From Halanaerobium polyolivorans (GTDB lineage: Bacteria; Bacillota; Halanaerobiia; Halanaerobiales; Halanaerobiaceae), in contig NZ_JAJFAT010000009.1 in assembly GCF_020711195.1 (NCBI RefSeq), positions 55,996 through 119,995 of the forward strand: a DNA stretch of 64,000 bases. Reading direction: 5' to 3'. The notes beneath the pieces were generated by a model that ran no database searches, had not been told where the DNA came from, and was given only the letters and a program-made list of their open reading frames with translations. Both the position numbers and the translations under genes were made by a program. The stretch's first letter is position 1. Each line of letters begins with the position of its first letter. Of the stretch, positions 1 to 8,233 are shown in pieces.

Positions 1-2180
1 TCATTTACTATTGTAGTTAGTTTTTCTACAACTCCTACCAGTTCTTCAGAAGCATCTACAACAGATTGGGTAGAAGCAGCCTGTTCTTCACTTGAGGCAG
101 CAACCTCTTCCGCATTTGAAGCAGCCTGTTCACTTACAGCTGATATTTCACTTACAGCCTTTTCTACATCCTGACTGTTTTTGTTCATCTTGTTGACCTC
201 AGATTTAATATTTTGAATCAAATTATCTAGCTCTGAAGCCTGAGCAGTTATTTCAGCAAAGGAACCGGCTGTAGTCTTAATTGAACCAACACTTTCTTCA
301 ACAGCCCCTTTATTTTCATCCATATTCTTAACAGCCTTTTTGACATCTTTTTGAATAGAATTGATCAACTTGGTGATCTCTTCTGTGGCAGAAGCAGATT
401 GTTCTGATAGTTCCCTAATCTCATCTGCTACAACCGAGAAGCCCCGACCAGCCTCTCCAGCTCTGGCTGCTTCTATAGCAGCATTTAAAGCCAGCAAATT
501 GGTTTGAGAGGCTATATCATTGATCAGATCAACTATTTCTCCGATCTTCTGAGAAGAATCTCCCAGTGAATCAATAGCTTCAGAGGTTGAATCAGTATTA
601 TCTTTAACCCGGCTGATGCTGTTTTCAGTTTTATCTAAGGCCTGATTACCACTATCTATATTTTCCATCACCTTATCTGCTTTTTCTGCCATCGATTCTG
701 AATCATCATTTACAACTTCAAGCAGCTGGGTTAGTTCTTCTATAGAAGCAGAGGTTTCTTCAACCTGGGCTGACTGTTCTTCAGCACCAGAAGCAACCTG
801 CTGCATAGAATCTCCAACTTCTTCTGCAGCTGCCGAAATTTCCTCTCCAGTAGCCGTTAATTCCTGACTGGAAGCGGAGAGAATCTCCGATATTTCCTGA
901 ACCTCATCGATCAAGTCTCTTAAAGACTCTACCAGTTTATTAAACCAGGCACCAAGTGATTCGATCTCATTTCTGTTGACCTTTTTATAGACCTTACATT
1001 CTTGACAGTCTTCATATTCACCACTCTTTATTTTGGGACAGTAAATCTCATTGCCAAAATCAGGGGCATAACTACCAACATCAAACCAGCAGACAACCCC
1101 ATCCTTTTCGAAATCAGGACAGCCTGCCTGACCACAATCCATAATCTCAGAGCAGTTAACCTCGGTAATCGGATAAGATACACTTAAGTTCCCCATTGCC
1201 ATCTCAGAAAAGAGGTTTTCGAAATCTTTCAATTTATTAAATATCTTGCTGCTGATCATGAAGGTTATCCCTACAGCAATCAATATAGCCAGAACAGCAA
1301 AAATACTTATATTTCTTAATAAAGCAGCAAGTCTACCGACCAGCTGACTGCGGTCATAAGCAGCCTTTATATAGCCGCTAACATTACCTTCAAAATCCCT
1401 AAATGGTATCAAAAGTAAATTATCATTTCCCTCTGTAATTACTAGCTCTTCACCATTGCGAAGTGCTGTCATAGTTTCCTCATCTAATTGATAAGGATCA
1501 TCTGCTGCTGTAGCAGCTATCCACTCACTTGAGTCCTGATCCCAGGAAACATTGGCACTGCCTCCCAATGAGTAAAGATAATAGTCACCTGGGAAAAAGC
1601 CCCGCATCTCTTCTAAAAAATTATTACCTAAAGCTGATCCCATCTCTACTGTACCTATGTGTTCACCCTGATAACTAACCGGTGAAACAATCCTAAAACC
1701 ATAACCACCTCGGCCTTCTTCTATCCCACTCACCAACTCTTGAGTTCGATTGGCCTGATTGACAGTAAAGCGAAATCCAGAAAGATCATCACCATAATTA
1801 TCCGGACTATGTAGTCTTAAAAAGGAAGTTGAATCAGGTAAATGAAACTGAAACTGAGCCATTGTATCAGATATACTCTGATAAGAGCCTAAAAGCATAG
1901 CTGTTAATCTTTCTCTATCTCTGGCTGCAAAAGCTTCCCTGATCTCATTGTTTTCTGCGATTAAGGTAACAGCAACCTCTGCTTCTTCAACAATATCATC
2001 TAATTTCATGTTGATAGAAGCCGCATATGATTCGAGCCTTTCTTCTTCCTGAGTTATTATTTCTGCCGACATAGATGAATAAATAAAATAGCTGATCAAA
2101 GATATGATAATTATCATACTAAGACTGATAATCAGTAATAATAGCTTTTTATAAGATAGTCTTGTCAAAAAATCCTTCAT
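1..2180 (-). CDS. Methyl-accepting chemotaxis protein, dCache_3-type sensor with Cys-rich HAMP insert (3' end cut by window)
   Basis: Membrane chemoreceptor that passes ligand binding to CheA/CheW. Seen by direct translation from the ATG at 2180; the frame stays open to base 1, so only the last codons are missing. Order: TM1 about residues 10-32, an extracytoplasmic sensor with [19 protein letters not shown] typical of dCache_3 domains, TM2 near 1260-1330, a HAMP-like region, then the long coiled-coil signalling domain ending in the [14 protein letters not shown] repeats. A cysteine-rich segment (7 Cys; bases about 995-1160) containing CGQAGCP, CW and DCQEC lies between the two HAMP helices and resembles the two-CW domain known from some receptors. 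Last gene of the fliD-fliS-fliT-like group, downstream of a GAGGTG ribosome site. The family call is firm; the ligand is unknown. Confidence 0.93.
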   Translation of the reverse strand, partial: MKDFLTRLSYKKLLLLIISLSMIIIISLISYFIYSSMSAEIITQEEERLESYAASINMKLDDIVEEAEVAVTLIAENNEIREAFAARDRERLTAMLLGSYQSISDTMAQFQFHLPDSTSFLRLHSPDNYGDDLSGFRFTVNQANRTQELVSGIEEGRGGYGFRIVSPVSYQGEHIGTVEMGSALGNNFLEEMRGFFPGDYYLYSLGGSANVSWDQDSSEWIAATAADDPYQLDEETMTALRNGEELVITEGNDNLLLIPFRDFEGNVSGYIKAAYDRSQLVGRLAALLRNISIFAVLAILIAVGITFMISSKIFNKLKDFENLFSEMAMGNLSVSYPITEVNCSEIMDCGQAGCPDFEKDGVVCWFDVGSYAPDFGNEIYCPKIKSGEYEDCQECKVYKKVNRNEIESLGAWFNKLVESLRDLIDEVQEISEILSASSQELTATGEEISAAAEEVGDSMQQVASGAEEQSAQVEETSASIEELTQLLEVVNDDSESMAEKADKVMENIDSGNQALDKTENSISRVKDNTDSTSEAIDSLGDSSQKIGEIVDLINDIASQTNLLALNAAIEAARAGEAGRGFSVVADEIRELSEQSASATEEITKLINSIQKDVKKAVKNMDENKGAVEESVGSIKTTAGSFAEITAQASELDNLIQNIKSEVNKMNKNSQDVEKAVSEISAVSEQAASNAEEVAASSEEQAASTQSVVDASEELVGVVEKLTTIVN

Positions 2181-2214
2181 CTATCTATCACCTCTTATTT
2201 TGATTTCTACCTCT

Positions 2215-2236
2215 CAGCAGGACTGCTATCCTGCTG
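2215..2236 (-). promoter_or_regulatory. Hairpin in the leader of the chemoreceptor gene
   Basis: Perfect 8-bp inverted repeat CAGCAGGA/TCCTGCTG with a 6-nt loop, between the fliT-like gene and the receptor start. It is not followed by a T run in either direction, so it does not look like a classical terminator. It may act in mRNA processing, attenuation or translation control; the role is unknown. Confidence 0.4.
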
Positions 2237-2254
2237 TCCCCTTAAAAATTTATT

Positions 2255-2629
2255 TCAACCCTCAAAATCGATTAACCTCGGGTTTTTGACCCCCTGCATA
2301 AATTTAGCATTGTTTTCTTTTTCGGCTTTAGTTTGAGCCAAATCTTTTTTCAATGCAGCTATTTTTTCTTCAGCCAGCTTTTGATTGTTTTGATTTAAAA
2401 TTTCCAGCTTTTTAAAAAGTTTTAAGTGTTTTTCTCTACTTTGAGCAGCATTATCACTTTTAGCTATTTCTGCTTCTAAAGCAAAGTTTTTAGTTTTTTT
2501 ACGCAGCTCTTTTCTCTTTTTAAAGAGATCTGCAATCACTTGTTGATCTGGAGCTTCTCTTTTAAGCTGCTTGTTTAACTCTTCAGCTAAAGCTAAAAGC
2601 TGTCTGTAATAACTGTGGACTGCCCTCAT
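2255..2629 (-). CDS. Small coiled-coil protein downstream of fliS, probable FliT-type flagellar chaperone
   Basis: A 124-residue, Lys/Glu-rich, all-helical protein with no membrane segment or signal peptide. Its place directly after fliS (15-bp gap) is where Firmicutes carry fliT, the export chaperone for the filament cap FliD. The C-terminal motif PRLIDFEG resembles the short C-terminal tail common in FliT-like proteins. The start has a good GGAGGT site 6 bases upstream of the ATG. Sequence similarity alone does not prove FliT, since such coiled coils diverge fast; the call rests mostly on context and length. Confidence 0.6.
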   Translation of the reverse strand: MRAVHSYYRQLLALAEELNKQLKREAPDQQVIADLFKKRKELRKKTKNFALEAEIAKSDNAAQSREKHLKLFKKLEILNQNNQKLAEEKIAALKKDLAQTKAEKENNAKFMQGVKNPRLIDFEG

Positions 2630-2644
2630 TTTATTACCTCCATC

Positions 2645-3043
2645 TTAACCAATTGATCTCTGCTTAGCACGAGCTTTGCCATCGATTTTTACAACTTCTC
2701 GCCAGGATTCTAAGAGTTGATTCAGCATTGTTTCTACTTCAGCAATCATCTCTTTATCTTTTTTCATGTTGGCTTTGACCAATCTTTTATAAATAAACTC
2801 ATAAAGTGCTGCCAGATTTTGAGCTAGTTCTCCTCCCTTTTCTCCATCTAAGGTACTGAGAAGTTCCAGCACAATATTTTGAGCTTTAATCAAGTTCTCA
2901 TTGGCCTGAGAATGATCTTCATCTTCTATATTAAGCTTGGCAAAACGAAGAAACTTAATACAACCTTCATAAAGCATTATTATTAATTCACCCTGTGATG
3001 CTGTCTGTACCTTTGTCTGGGCATATTGTTGACTTACATTCAT
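2645..3043 (-). CDS. fliS: Flagellin export chaperone FliS
   Basis: Cytoplasmic chaperone that binds the C-terminus of unexported flagellin and, in Firmicutes, also FliW. 132 residues, the usual length. The N-terminal QQYAQTKVQTASQGELIIMLYEG is the FliS signature (a YxxxxVxTA-type motif followed by ELIxMLYEG). The body is a four-helix bundle with no membrane segments. It sits between fliD and the fliT-like gene, 17 bp after fliD, as in most Firmicutes. Confidence 0.96.
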   Translation of the reverse strand: MNVSQQYAQTKVQTASQGELIIMLYEGCIKFLRFAKLNIEDEDHSQANENLIKAQNIVLELLSTLDGEKGGELAQNLAALYEFIYKRLVKANMKKDKEMIAEVETMLNQLLESWREVVKIDGKARAKQRSIG

Positions 3044-3060
3044 GATTTAGCCTCCTCAAG

Positions 3061-4464
3061 CTAATTGTTATTTGAATTAAGACCCTGCAGCTGTCCCTGC
3101 AGCCAGCTGGACTGGCCCTGTATATCATTTAAAGCTACTTCCATAGCTGCAAATTGACGCTGAAGTGATCTTTCTCTAGTTTCCAAACGATTTTCCCGAT
3201 ATTCTATTCTCCTATCTATTCTGTTTAAACGGGATTCGAAATTGTTGTCCTGGCGGCTTAAAACGCCATCCCCAAACCTAATATAATCCCGACTGAAATC
3301 ATACATTCTTCTCCCAAAGCCATCTGCACCATCATCTGCCTGAGAAGCTCTAAAAAATTTCTCCACTGCTCCACTATCTTCTCTTAAAGCATCATTTAAT
3401 TCTGAACTGTCAAAGGACATCACACCATCTTGATCTATATCTATCCCCAGCTGCTGAATATTTGTGATGGGATTATCTATTCCTACACTGTTGGTAATCT
3501 GCCTCCTGAGGCTGTTCTGAAGCCTTCTTAAGGTACCATCACCCTGCAGCAGTCCATCTTCTTTACCTAATTCCCCCATAAAGGTTGCAAGATTATTATA
3601 CTGTTCAGCCATATCGGAAAGGGTTGTTTCAAGCTGTGAATTATCCCTATTAACACTTAAATTAAAGCTTTCATTTTCAGAAGAGCCGTGAAGGTCTATT
3701 GTTAGACCATCTATTACATCATCTAAGCCTTCATTTTGGGAACGAACAACCTCCATACCATTAATAGAAAAAATGGCATCCTGAGCTGACTGCATCTGAT
3801 AGGCTATTTCTCCTTGCTCAGCTAAGATTCCCAATTCTGCAAAGTTAGCACTAAAACGCTCTGCCTCGATAATATTATCTGCTCCCATTTCCTTGCTCTC
3901 TAAAACCAGCCTATTATCTACCACAGAGGCTGAGATATCCAAATCTTCTTCGGCATTGATCATATTTCTTAATTCTCGAAGATTAGTGCTACCATCTATT
4001 TCAAAAGCAAAGCTTTGCTCAGAATCAGCAGCATCAATTATAAAAGTCTCACTAAATGTATCAAGCTCTTCTTCAGCAGCCCCAAAGACTTCTAAAGCAA
4101 GTGGTTCAGAGGCAGAATCAATTCGATCAGAATGGATGCTGTGGCCCCTGGCCAGCTGTTCTACCCTCACTTCATAATTAGCTCTATCGGCAGAACTTGA
4201 GGCACTAACGGTCAGCAAATCTTCATTTGTTGAGCTTGCTTCCATCTCCCTATAGCTTCCCCTGCTTCTAAGTTCATTAAAGCTGCCCTCTATTTCCTGC
4301 ATAAATTGATTTATCTGCTGCCACTGTTCTCTTTTAACTTCTACCTGCTGTTTTTCTAATTCCATTCTCTTAATAGGTGCTCTTTCTATTGCCATTAGTT
4401 CTTCAACCATATTATCTGTTTCCATACCTGATGCTAAACCGGAAAGAGATATACCCTGTACCAT
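3061..4464 (-). CDS. fliD: Flagellar hook-associated protein 2, filament cap FliD
   Basis: Forms the cap at the filament tip under which flagellin folds. 467 residues. The N-terminal LSGLASGMETDNMVEELM is the FliD_N signature and the C-terminal coiled coil (about residues 400-460) is the FliD_C region. The middle domain is acidic and Ser/Asn-rich, as expected for an exported axial protein in a saline medium. An in-frame GTG lies 9 bases upstream, but it overlaps the Shine-Dalgarno (AGGAAGGG), so I place the start at the ATG at 4464. A sigma-28-type promoter lies upstream at 4517-4543. First gene of fliD-fliS-fliT-like-receptor. Confidence 0.96.
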   Translation of the reverse strand: MVQGISLSGLASGMETDNMVEELMAIERAPIKRMELEKQQVEVKREQWQQINQFMQEIEGSFNELRSRGSYREMEASSTNEDLLTVSASSSADRANYEVRVEQLARGHSIHSDRIDSASEPLALEVFGAAEEELDTFSETFIIDAADSEQSFAFEIDGSTNLRELRNMINAEEDLDISASVVDNRLVLESKEMGADNIIEAERFSANFAELGILAEQGEIAYQMQSAQDAIFSINGMEVVRSQNEGLDDVIDGLTIDLHGSSENESFNLSVNRDNSQLETTLSDMAEQYNNLATFMGELGKEDGLLQGDGTLRRLQNSLRRQITNSVGIDNPITNIQQLGIDIDQDGVMSFDSSELNDALREDSGAVEKFFRASQADDGADGFGRRMYDFSRDYIRFGDGVLSRQDNNFESRLNRIDRRIEYRENRLETRERSLQRQFAAMEVALNDIQGQSSWLQGQLQGLNSNNN

Positions 4465-4516
4465 TATAATCACCCTTCCTAAATTGATTCTCTAAGTATC
4501 ATTACTTTCTATATTT

Positions 4517-4543
4517 ATTATCGAAAATTTCCATTTTATTTTA
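4517..4543 (-). promoter_or_regulatory. Sigma-28-type promoter upstream of fliD
   Basis: Read on the minus strand: TAAA, 15 bases, TCGATAAT. This matches the sigma-28 (SigD/FliA) pattern TAAA-N15-(GC)CGATAT used in Firmicutes. It lies about 50 bases upstream of the fliD start and downstream of the preceding gene's terminator, so fliD has its own transcription start. Confidence 0.7.
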
Positions 4544-4652
4544 AACAGCAAAAAAGAGCTTTAAAGAAGATTAGAACATAAATACTCTGTTTTATGCTTT
4601 TAAACTCTTAATTAAGCTTAATTAATTTTGCTCATTATTTTAAATAAGCAAA

Positions 4653-4678
4653 AAACCGCCCATTTTAAGCAGCGGTTT
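4653..4678 (-). terminator. Rho-independent terminator after the 172-residue protein gene
   Basis: On the minus strand a hairpin with stem AAACCGC/GCGGTTT and about a 12-nt loop, followed by a T run, 11 bases past the stop codon of the 4690-5208 gene. Together with the promoter at 4517-4543 it separates this gene from fliD. Confidence 0.75.
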
Positions 4679-4689
4679 CAGAGTTTTAT

Positions 4690-5208
4690 TTAACTACTGG
4701 CCCAAGCTTCTAATTTCTCCATTGTTAATTCTAAAGTTCTTTCTGATATTTCAGGTAATGAACCACCCAATGCTTTTTTAGCCTCAGCAAAACCATCTGC
4801 AACTGCTTTTTTTAAGGTCTCATATCTGCTTTTATCTCCACCAGAGATTGCTTTGGCAAAACTAACTATCCGATCACTTACAGCCTCTACACCATATTCA
4901 CCATCTTCTGCAATCAATGCTTCTGCTTCTTGAGCCGCTTTTTGATCAACTTCCAGCTCTTCTGAATCTTTTAGAGCAGTTTTAAAAGTCATATCCTGTC
5001 TTGCTAAAAGTTCTTTAACTAATGCCTTCAATCTAGAATTAGCAGCTTCAGCCTTTTGCTTCACCTCTGCTAAAGCCTCTAAATCTACCTCAACCAGATC
5101 ACCTGAATTATTTTTCTTGATCTCTTCTGCCTCAACTTTTTCTGCCCGCACATTTTGCTCTTGATGCTTATTAATCGGATTCTGAGCATAATTTTTATCA
5201 ATTCTCAT
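4690..5208 (-). CDS. Flagellar-locus protein of unknown function (172 residues) with conserved C-terminal domain
   Basis: Not assigned to a named function. The N-terminal half is charged and disordered to coiled-coil. The C-terminal ~70 residues (GEYGVEAVSDRIVSFAKAIS ... ISERTLELTMEKLEAWA) resemble a domain I recall from small proteins of unknown function in Clostridia and Desulfo- genera, sometimes annotated 'hydrogenase-4 component G' or DUF5610-like; that link is from memory. No signal peptide or membrane segment. An in-frame GTG overlaps the ribosome site GAGAGGTG, so the start is set at ATG 5208. The gene has its own sigma-28-type promoter (5306-5334) and terminator, so it should be co-regulated with the filament. 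Confidence 0.7.
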   Translation of the reverse strand: MRIDKNYAQNPINKHQEQNVRAEKVEAEEIKKNNSGDLVEVDLEALAEVKQKAEAANSRLKALVKELLARQDMTFKTALKDSEELEVDQKAAQEAEALIAEDGEYGVEAVSDRIVSFAKAISGGDKSRYETLKKAVADGFAEAKKALGGSLPEISERTLELTMEKLEAWASS

Positions 5209-5305
5209 CAACTTCACCTCTCACCTTATTTAATTTTATTCTAAAGCGGCTCAAAAATATAAACAAAAGCTATTTTCTATATTTTAATACTTAATTTCTA
5301 ATATC

Positions 5306-5334
5306 ATTATCGATAATCTTTGTTATTTATTAAG
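5306..5334 (-). promoter_or_regulatory. Sigma-28-type promoter upstream of the 172-residue protein gene
   Basis: Minus strand: a -10 of ATCGATAAT preceded 15 bases upstream by TTAA, the same arrangement as upstream of flgM. The CGATAAT core is shared with the fliD and 55866-57974 receptor promoters. About 100 bases upstream of the start codon. Confidence 0.6.
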
Positions 5335-5425
5335 CATCATAAAAGCTAAAGATTAAAGATTAGCTTAAATATACTCTTATTAAAAGCTTCAAGCTCTTCA
5401 ATAGCTTTATTTGCCAAAAAAAAAG

Positions 5426-5455
5426 AACCTATGCCCTTAACAAAAGACATAGGTT
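5426..5455 (-). terminator. Rho-independent terminator after the 88-residue coiled-coil gene
   Basis: Minus strand: 8-bp perfect stem AACCTATG/CATAGGTT with a 14-nt loop, followed by a run of nine T. It lies 16 bases past the stop codon of the gene at 5472-5738. Confidence 0.85.
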
Positions 5456-5471
5456 GATATCAATTCTTTAT

Positions 5472-5738
5472 TTAGATCTTAACTCCTAAATCATCCAGCT
5501 CAGCTTTGAGATAATCAAAGTATTCTTTTAGTTCTTTTTCTTTTTCGGTTGATAATTTTCCAGCTCTGATCTCTACTGCAGCTGCCCTCATACTTCTTAG
5601 CTTGAGCTCTGCTGCAGCCAGCTGTCTTTTCTTTTTCTGTACTACAGCGCTTTTTTCTTGAGCAGCTTTTAGTTTAGCATCTATTTCTCTTCTCAGCTCT
5701 TTGATCTTTGCAAGAATTTCTCTGGTTTTTATCTGCAT
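5472..5738 (-). CDS. Small coiled-coil protein, paralogue of the neighbouring 5819-6148 gene
   Basis: 88 residues, Lys/Glu-rich, predicted helical throughout, no signal peptide or membrane segment. Its second half (AAELKLRSMRAAAVEIRAGK ... EKELKEYFDYLKAEL) aligns with the second half of the next gene upstream: both have a xxELKLRxM block, a basic stretch, then (E)KExELxEYFxYLxxEL and a final LG(L/V)K. The pair therefore looks like a tandem duplication. The function is unknown. Location between flaG and the filament-cap genes suggests a flagellar role, such as a chaperone-like or filament-associated protein, but this is inference. Confidence 0.65.
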   Translation of the reverse strand: MQIKTREILAKIKELRREIDAKLKAAQEKSAVVQKKKRQLAAAELKLRSMRAAAVEIRAGKLSTEKEKELKEYFDYLKAELDDLGVKI

Positions 5739-5818
5739 TTTATCAACCCTAGTTTTGCCAATATTTTTGGTTCAACTTAAGCAAAAAAAACTAAAAGACA
5801 AGCTACTTAGAATAAGCT

Positions 5819-6148
5819 TTAATAATAGATGCTCTGAGTATAATCTTTATACTTTTGAATAGATCTATTTTTAGAAAGCCGACGAAATTTTAGCCCTAAC
5901 CCGATTAGTTCTTTTTCAAGATACAGAAAATATTCTCTAAGTTCGGCTTCTTTTTCCTGGCTTAAATCTTCATCTCTTATCCTTTTAGCCAAAACCTTCA
6001 TCGCTCTCAACTTTACCTCCAGCTCAGCCAAACGCCTTTTTTCTTTTCTCAAATCTATCTTTTTATCTTTATTATTGCCAAAAGTTATTTTAAGACCTTT
6101 GCTGATCGCTTCAATTTCTTTTGCCAATCTTTTGAGCTTTGATGTCAT
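5819..6148 (-). CDS. Small coiled-coil protein, paralogue of the 5472-5738 gene
   Basis: 109 residues, strongly basic (many Lys/Arg) and helical, without signal or membrane segments. The block LAELEVKLRAMKVLAKRIRD followed by KEAELREYFLYLEKEL matches the paralogue downstream; this copy has a longer basic C-terminal tail ending in Tyr-Tyr. The ribosome site AGGA fits the ATG at 6148; an ATG 9 bases upstream is too close to it. No function recognised. It follows flaG after a terminator-like hairpin. Confidence 0.62.
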   Translation of the reverse strand: MTSKLKRLAKEIEAISKGLKITFGNNKDKKIDLRKEKRRLAELEVKLRAMKVLAKRIRDEDLSQEKEAELREYFLYLEKELIGLGLKFRRLSKNRSIQKYKDYTQSIYY

Positions 6149-6192
6149 TTTAATCATTCCTGATTTCTATATTTAAAAAGAGCTCTAAATCT

Positions 6193-6231
6193 CTTCAAAA
6201 AAAGAGATCATCTCTGACCTCTCTTTTTTAA
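6193..6231 (-). terminator. Probable terminator after flaG
   Basis: In the 100-base gap after flaG the minus strand has an AAAAAGAG ... CTCTTTTT inverted repeat around a short inner AGAGAT/ATCTCT repeat, running into T. The stem is AT-rich and two foldings are possible, so the termination strength is uncertain. Confidence 0.5.
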
Positions 6232-6248
6232 AAGATAAAGAAATAAAA

Positions 6249-6605
6249 TTAAATTCTTACATCCAAGACCAAACCGATCATCTCGTTAATCCTAGCCGAG
6301 ATGTTAAGTACTTCTTCAGGTGGTATTTCTCTGATGATCTCCTCTTCAACCAAATCCATCACCTGTACCATATATCTACCCGAATCTTCATGCAGCTCAA
6401 AGTTTAAGCCCTTATCAAAGGTACGCATGGTATCATTGACCTTTTCTAAGTGATAAGCTATTTCTTCTTCACTTAAAAATATTTCGGTCTCTTTAGATTC
6501 TTCTAATAATTTTATTTCTTTGTTAGCGATAGCTCTGTTTCCTTTTGATTGACTAACATTATCTCTTGAGGAGGCTTGAATAGGCTCACTGCCATCTACC
6601 CGCAT
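6249..6605 (-). CDS. flaG: FlaG family flagellar protein
   Basis: 118-residue FlaG-family protein. The C-terminal two thirds carry the family pattern: an amphipathic helix (VNDTMRTFDKGLNFELHE), a central (R)YMVQVMDLVEEEIIREIPP strand-turn segment, then a final helix to NEMIGLVLDVRI. FlaG proteins are associated with filament length or assembly in several bacteria, but the mechanism is not settled. The ATG at 6605 follows GAGGTG at the right distance; an in-frame GTG overlaps that site. It lies directly downstream of the flagellin terminator. Confidence 0.9.
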   Translation of the reverse strand: MRVDGSEPIQASSRDNVSQSKGNRAIANKEIKLLEESKETEIFLSEEEIAYHLEKVNDTMRTFDKGLNFELHEDSGRYMVQVMDLVEEEIIREIPPEEVLNISARINEMIGLVLDVRI

Positions 6606-6627
6606 AACTTTCACCTCTTTTTTATAA

Positions 6628-6653
6628 AAGGCCGACCTTTAAAAGCCGGCCTT
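6628..6653 (-). terminator. Rho-independent terminator after flagellin
   Basis: Minus strand: GC-rich stem AAGGCCGGC with GGTCGGCCTT (one G-T pair), about an 8-nt loop, followed by TTTTAT. It is the strongest GC hairpin of the left part of the window and fits the need to end a very abundant flagellin mRNA. Confidence 0.85.
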
Positions 6654-6706
6654 ATTTTATCTAATTAAGTTTAATCCAATGCTTATCTTAGCTAAAGGAT
6701 TATTAT

Positions 6707-8233
6707 TTAGCCTAATAACTGAAGTACAGATTGAGGAGCCTGATTAGCTTGAGCTAACATAGCTGTACCAGCCTGCTCTAAGATCTGCTGTTTGGAGAAC
6801 TCTGACATTTCATGTGCCATATCAACGTCTCTAATTCTTGATTCAGCAGCCTGTAGGTTCTCAGAAGCCACTTCAAGGTTAGCGATAGTATGGTCTAGTC
6901 TGTTCTGGACAGCACCTAGTTCAGAACGCTGTGAAGAAACAGTTTCGATAGCTTCATTGATGGTTGAAATGGCGCTATCTGCAGCTTCTTGAGAAGAAAC
7001 ATCTATTCCACCTTCAGCGGCTACTTCTAATGTATCTCCATCATTTAGATTGGCTGTTGTCATTACTGCTTCTGCATCTTCTGCTACAGCACCTTCAGCA
7101 TTATTTGCATCATAATCTACTGAAAAATCAATATCATCAGTTGCATAATATTCTCCTGCTTCTACATTCTCTACTGCATCAGCAAGATCTACAGCAACAA
7201 CCTCACCATTTTCATTAACTAACACATTTTCTATTGATTCATGATTCCAATTGTCTCCAACTTCAATACCTTCTTCACCGAAATAATCAGCATAGTTGGC
7301 ATCATCTATTTCAACATTAGTATACGTCCCAGTCTCCAATCCTTCAGTCTCAATGGATGCTGTTGCTGTTATTTCACTTAAATCAGCATCTGAATTTGCT
7401 TCTAGAGAAACTGTACCAGTAATTGTTTCACCAAAATCAATAGCTTCATCTTCATCCGAAGCATGACTTGCAGATGAGAGATTTGATTCATCATAGGCTC
7501 CATCAAGAAGATTAAATGTTTGTCCATCGCTGCTTACTGCAACAATTTCCCCATCATCATTGGCCAGACCATAATTGGCTAAACTATCATCAGCTAAAGT
7601 TATATTATCGACATCTACAACATCTAGTTCCTGTTCTCCTTCTACCAATCCAGTATTAGCAATATCACCTTCATTATCAACATCTTCTATTTCTATTTCA
7701 ACTAATGCATCACCAGTACCATCACCAGATACTCCTAAAGCATCTGCACTCATATCATCAACCTCAAGATCAATACTCTGGCCTTCATTAGCACCGATCT
7801 GGAAGATACTCTCTAAAGAGCCATCCAAAAGATTCTGGGTATTAAATTCTGTGGTGTCAGCGATTCTGCTCAGTTCAGCAGATAGCTGATCTACCTCAGC
7901 CTGGATCTCTGCTCTATCTTCAGCAGTATTGGTGTCATTAGCACTCTGTACAGCCAATTCTCGCATCTGCTGGAGTATCTCGTGGGACTCGTTTAAAGCA
8001 CCCTCAGCTGTCTGGATCATAGAAGTAGCATCCTGAGCATTTCTAACCGCCTGGTCTAAACCTCTTACCTGTCCACGCATCTTCTCGGAAATAGCCAGAC
8101 CAGCTGCATCATCAGATGCACGGTTGATTCTAAAGCCTGATGATAATCTTTCCATAGACCTACTCATTGAACGATTTGTGTTATTCAAGTTACGATAAGC
8201 ATTAAGTGATTCTACATTTGTTTGAATTCTCAT
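6707..8233 (-). CDS. fliC: Flagellin
   Basis: Filament subunit, 508 residues. The N-terminal D0/D1 (MRIQTNVESLNAYRNLNN ... RLSSGFRINRASDDAAG) and C-terminal D1/D0 (residues about 405-508, ending SVLQLLG) are classical. The middle ~240 residues form an insertion rich in Asp/Glu/Asn/Thr. From Arg123 to Arg436 there is no Lys or Arg at all, far more acidic than the cytoplasmic proteins encoded around it and suiting a surface exposed to brine. The frame is open for 49 codons upstream, but that stretch is the structured leader; GGAGGAT six bases upstream fixes the ATG at 8233. Preceded by a 193-base leader and followed by a strong terminator. Expected targets or partners in this window: FliS, FliW, CsrA, FliD. 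Confidence 0.97.
   Translation of the reverse strand: MRIQTNVESLNAYRNLNNTNRSMSRSMERLSSGFRINRASDDAAGLAISEKMRGQVRGLDQAVRNAQDATSMIQTAEGALNESHEILQQMRELAVQSANDTNTAEDRAEIQAEVDQLSAELSRIADTTEFNTQNLLDGSLESIFQIGANEGQSIDLEVDDMSADALGVSGDGTGDALVEIEIEDVDNEGDIANTGLVEGEQELDVVDVDNITLADDSLANYGLANDDGEIVAVSSDGQTFNLLDGAYDESNLSSASHASDEDEAIDFGETITGTVSLEANSDADLSEITATASIETEGLETGTYTNVEIDDANYADYFGEEGIEVGDNWNHESIENVLVNENGEVVAVDLADAVENVEAGEYYATDDIDFSVDYDANNAEGAVAEDAEAVMTTANLNDGDTLEVAAEGGIDVSSQEAADSAISTINEAIETVSSQRSELGAVQNRLDHTIANLEVASENLQAAESRIRDVDMAHEMSEFSKQQILEQAGTAMLAQANQAPQSVLQLLG

Noticed and set aside
6964..7218. Open frame opposite the flagellin insertion encoding a Leu/His-rich 84-residue peptide
   Set aside because: It is the complement of the Asp/Glu/Asn-rich flagellin insert, which creates Leu/His-rich reading frames; no ribosome site, no neighbours in that direction.
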